Below the pieces are notes generated by a model. The model had not been told where the DNA came from and searched no databases. It saw nothing but the letters and a program-made list of their open reading frames with translations. A program made the translations under genes and the position numbers. Source: Priapulus caudatus (Eukaryota; Priapulida; Priapulimorpha; Priapulimorphida; Priapulidae). From it: 60,669 nucleotides of DNA. Below are positions 59,522 to 60,669 of the stretch, piece by piece. Position 1 is the first letter of the stretch, and every line of letters begins with the position of its first letter. The stretch is from positions 120,678 through 181,346 of the forward strand of contig NW_014578252.1 of NCBI RefSeq assembly GCF_000485595.1, read 5' to 3'.

Positions 59522-60460
59522 CTACAGTAGCCAGCAATAGTCTTAATGTGTGGATTTGACCTAATAACTTCACTTCAGAACCGTTAAATACACCGATGCA
59601 ACACATAGCTCCGCACGCCATTGGCCATGCCACAGGATACACAGTAGATAGGGAGAAGGTAAGAAAGCGTGTTCACAGAAAATTCGCGAGCAACGCTTCC
59701 ACGTTTGTCGATAGCACTAGAGGAGAAATACACGTCGAAACGCCATGAGATTTGCGCATCTGTGGTGTAGCTTGAGATTGGCTCACTTGTTCCGAATATA
59801 CGTCCTTGCAACTTGGTACCACACACTTACCCAGTATTATAATGAGAAATCCTGTTCGAATTTGCCGGCAAATTTCCCAATGAGCCGATTTGTAAACCGA
59901 CAAGTAACATGAGCAATCGGCGGCGCATTGCACTCTGGGAGGAGTTGCATCCCGCCTGCCCAACTACAGAAACGGAGGGGCCCGACGCCAACCCCAGCGG
60001 TACCCGGACTGCCTTCGCCGCTATCGTGATTGGTCCAGAAAGATATAAGTAGAGGCAGGTAGGGATTTCGCCATGTTGGCCGGTTTGACAAATCGGGCTT
60101 CAATGGGAAAATTTTCCGCAAATCCGAACAGCGATTTCTTCATTATAATTCTGAGTAAAGTGTGTGGTACCAAGTTGCAACGTATTATTTCGAACAAGTG
60201 ACATCAGCTATCACACAGATGCAATATCATGCGTTTCGACGTGTTATTTTCTCATATCTAGGTGCTGCGATCAAAGTGGAGCGTTCTGAATCTGTGAACA
60301 CGCCTTTGCTTACCTTCTCCGATCTAGTTTTACTACTGTGTATCTGTGCATGCACAATGGCGTGCGGGCTATTGTGTTGCATCAGGTGTATATTACAGCG
60401 GTGTTGAAGTAAGTTATTAGGTCAAATCAAACATTAAGACTAATTGGCTGTAACTGGTAG
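59522..60460. repeat. ~940-bp imperfect palindrome
   Basis: The left arm (about 59522-59915) and right arm (about 60075-60460) are inverse copies over ~390 bp: GTGTGGTACCAAGTTGCAA, GCGTTTCGACGTGT, GTGAACACGC, AATGGCGTGCGG, GTTATTAGGTCAAATC all recur. The arms differ by many substitutions and small indels. The ~160-bp spacer is GC-richer. In the left arm's outward direction there is CVVPSCKDVYSEQ, weakly like the start of a THAP finger, but no complete domain. Confidence 0.85.
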
Positions 60461-60669
60461 TATAGGCTACTGAAGTTGTATTGTATTAACACATCATTTT
60501 ATTATTGAAACGGTTCCAAGTGGCCTTGGCTACCCGTACCTCCAAGCCATAGTCGGGAGATTCCGCTTGACCAATGCCCGACCACCGACGATTTTGTGGT
60601 TTTTGTCGTGGGGTTTTCGTCAGAGCAACTTGCCCTATCGCAGAAACGGGGGTAAGTGGCTCCACCCGC

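Noticed and set aside
59673-60407. THAP domain in the palindrome arms
   Set aside because: Only a CxxxxC start-like motif (CVVPSCKDVY) is visible; the remaining zinc ligands and YRLP-type box are not in any frame.

Overview
The window reads as a draft assembly of a metazoan nuclear genome, most likely a marine invertebrate; I cannot name the phylum. Reasons: genes and gene remnants broken by GT-AG introns, AT-rich sequence full of microsatellites and foldback repeats, BEL/Pao and Ty3/gypsy retroelements, hAT, piggyBac and THAP-type transposon genes, degenerate CCCTAA tracts, and two 25-N gaps (13742-13766, 37958-37982). I saw no prokaryotic operons, rRNA, convincing tRNA or CRISPR array. I found no intact conventional host gene: nearly all coding signal is mobile-element genes or decayed members of families that are expanded in invertebrates.

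Layout. 1-2.4 kb: minisatellite, a decayed unrecognised coding remnant and a diverged ~185-bp tandem repeat. 2.5-4.1 kb: a gag fragment fused to one half of a PIN/FEN-like nuclease-type gene on the minus strand, with the other half, ending in a cysteine cluster, on the plus strand. 5-7.6 kb: foldback elements and an unrecognised minus-strand ORF. 8.6-9.6 kb: a three-exon gene of an invertebrate family I cannot name. 9.75-15.3 kb: a MITE with long inverted arms, a piggyBac fragment, and a G2E3-like HECT remnant with an in-frame stop. 15.5-18.7 kb: coiled-coil ORF, broken BEL integrase and LTR. 18.8-22.2 kb: a GC-rich unrecognised coding remnant, a basic protein remnant, a ubiquitin-interacting-motif exon and a chromodomain scrap. 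22.4-24.8 kb: four-exon hAT transposase. 25.4-26.5 kb: THAP gene. 28.7-33.7 kb: large BEL element lacking its reverse transcriptase. 34-36 kb: LINE-like tail and unrecognised remnants. 36.8-42.9 kb: a Ty3/gypsy element in two oppositely oriented pieces. 43.3-45.1 kb: a BED/hAT-like fragment and an alpha-kinase pseudogene. 46.4-48 kb: a short internally deleted gypsy with matching LTRs and target duplication. 48-60.7 kb: mostly MITEs, foldbacks, an integrase-like exon, a decayed unrecognised ORF and a ~940-bp palindrome.

How it fits together: the genes do not form a pathway. The recurring theme is mobile elements broken by local inversion and internal deletion. In two cases (2.5-4.1 kb and 36.8-42.9 kb) the two oppositely oriented halves appear to meet at adjoining residues of one protein family. 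A second theme is the mixture of ubiquitin-system (UIM, HECT) and alpha-kinase remnants with transposon genes. All family assignments are by eye from motifs; none was confirmed by a search.
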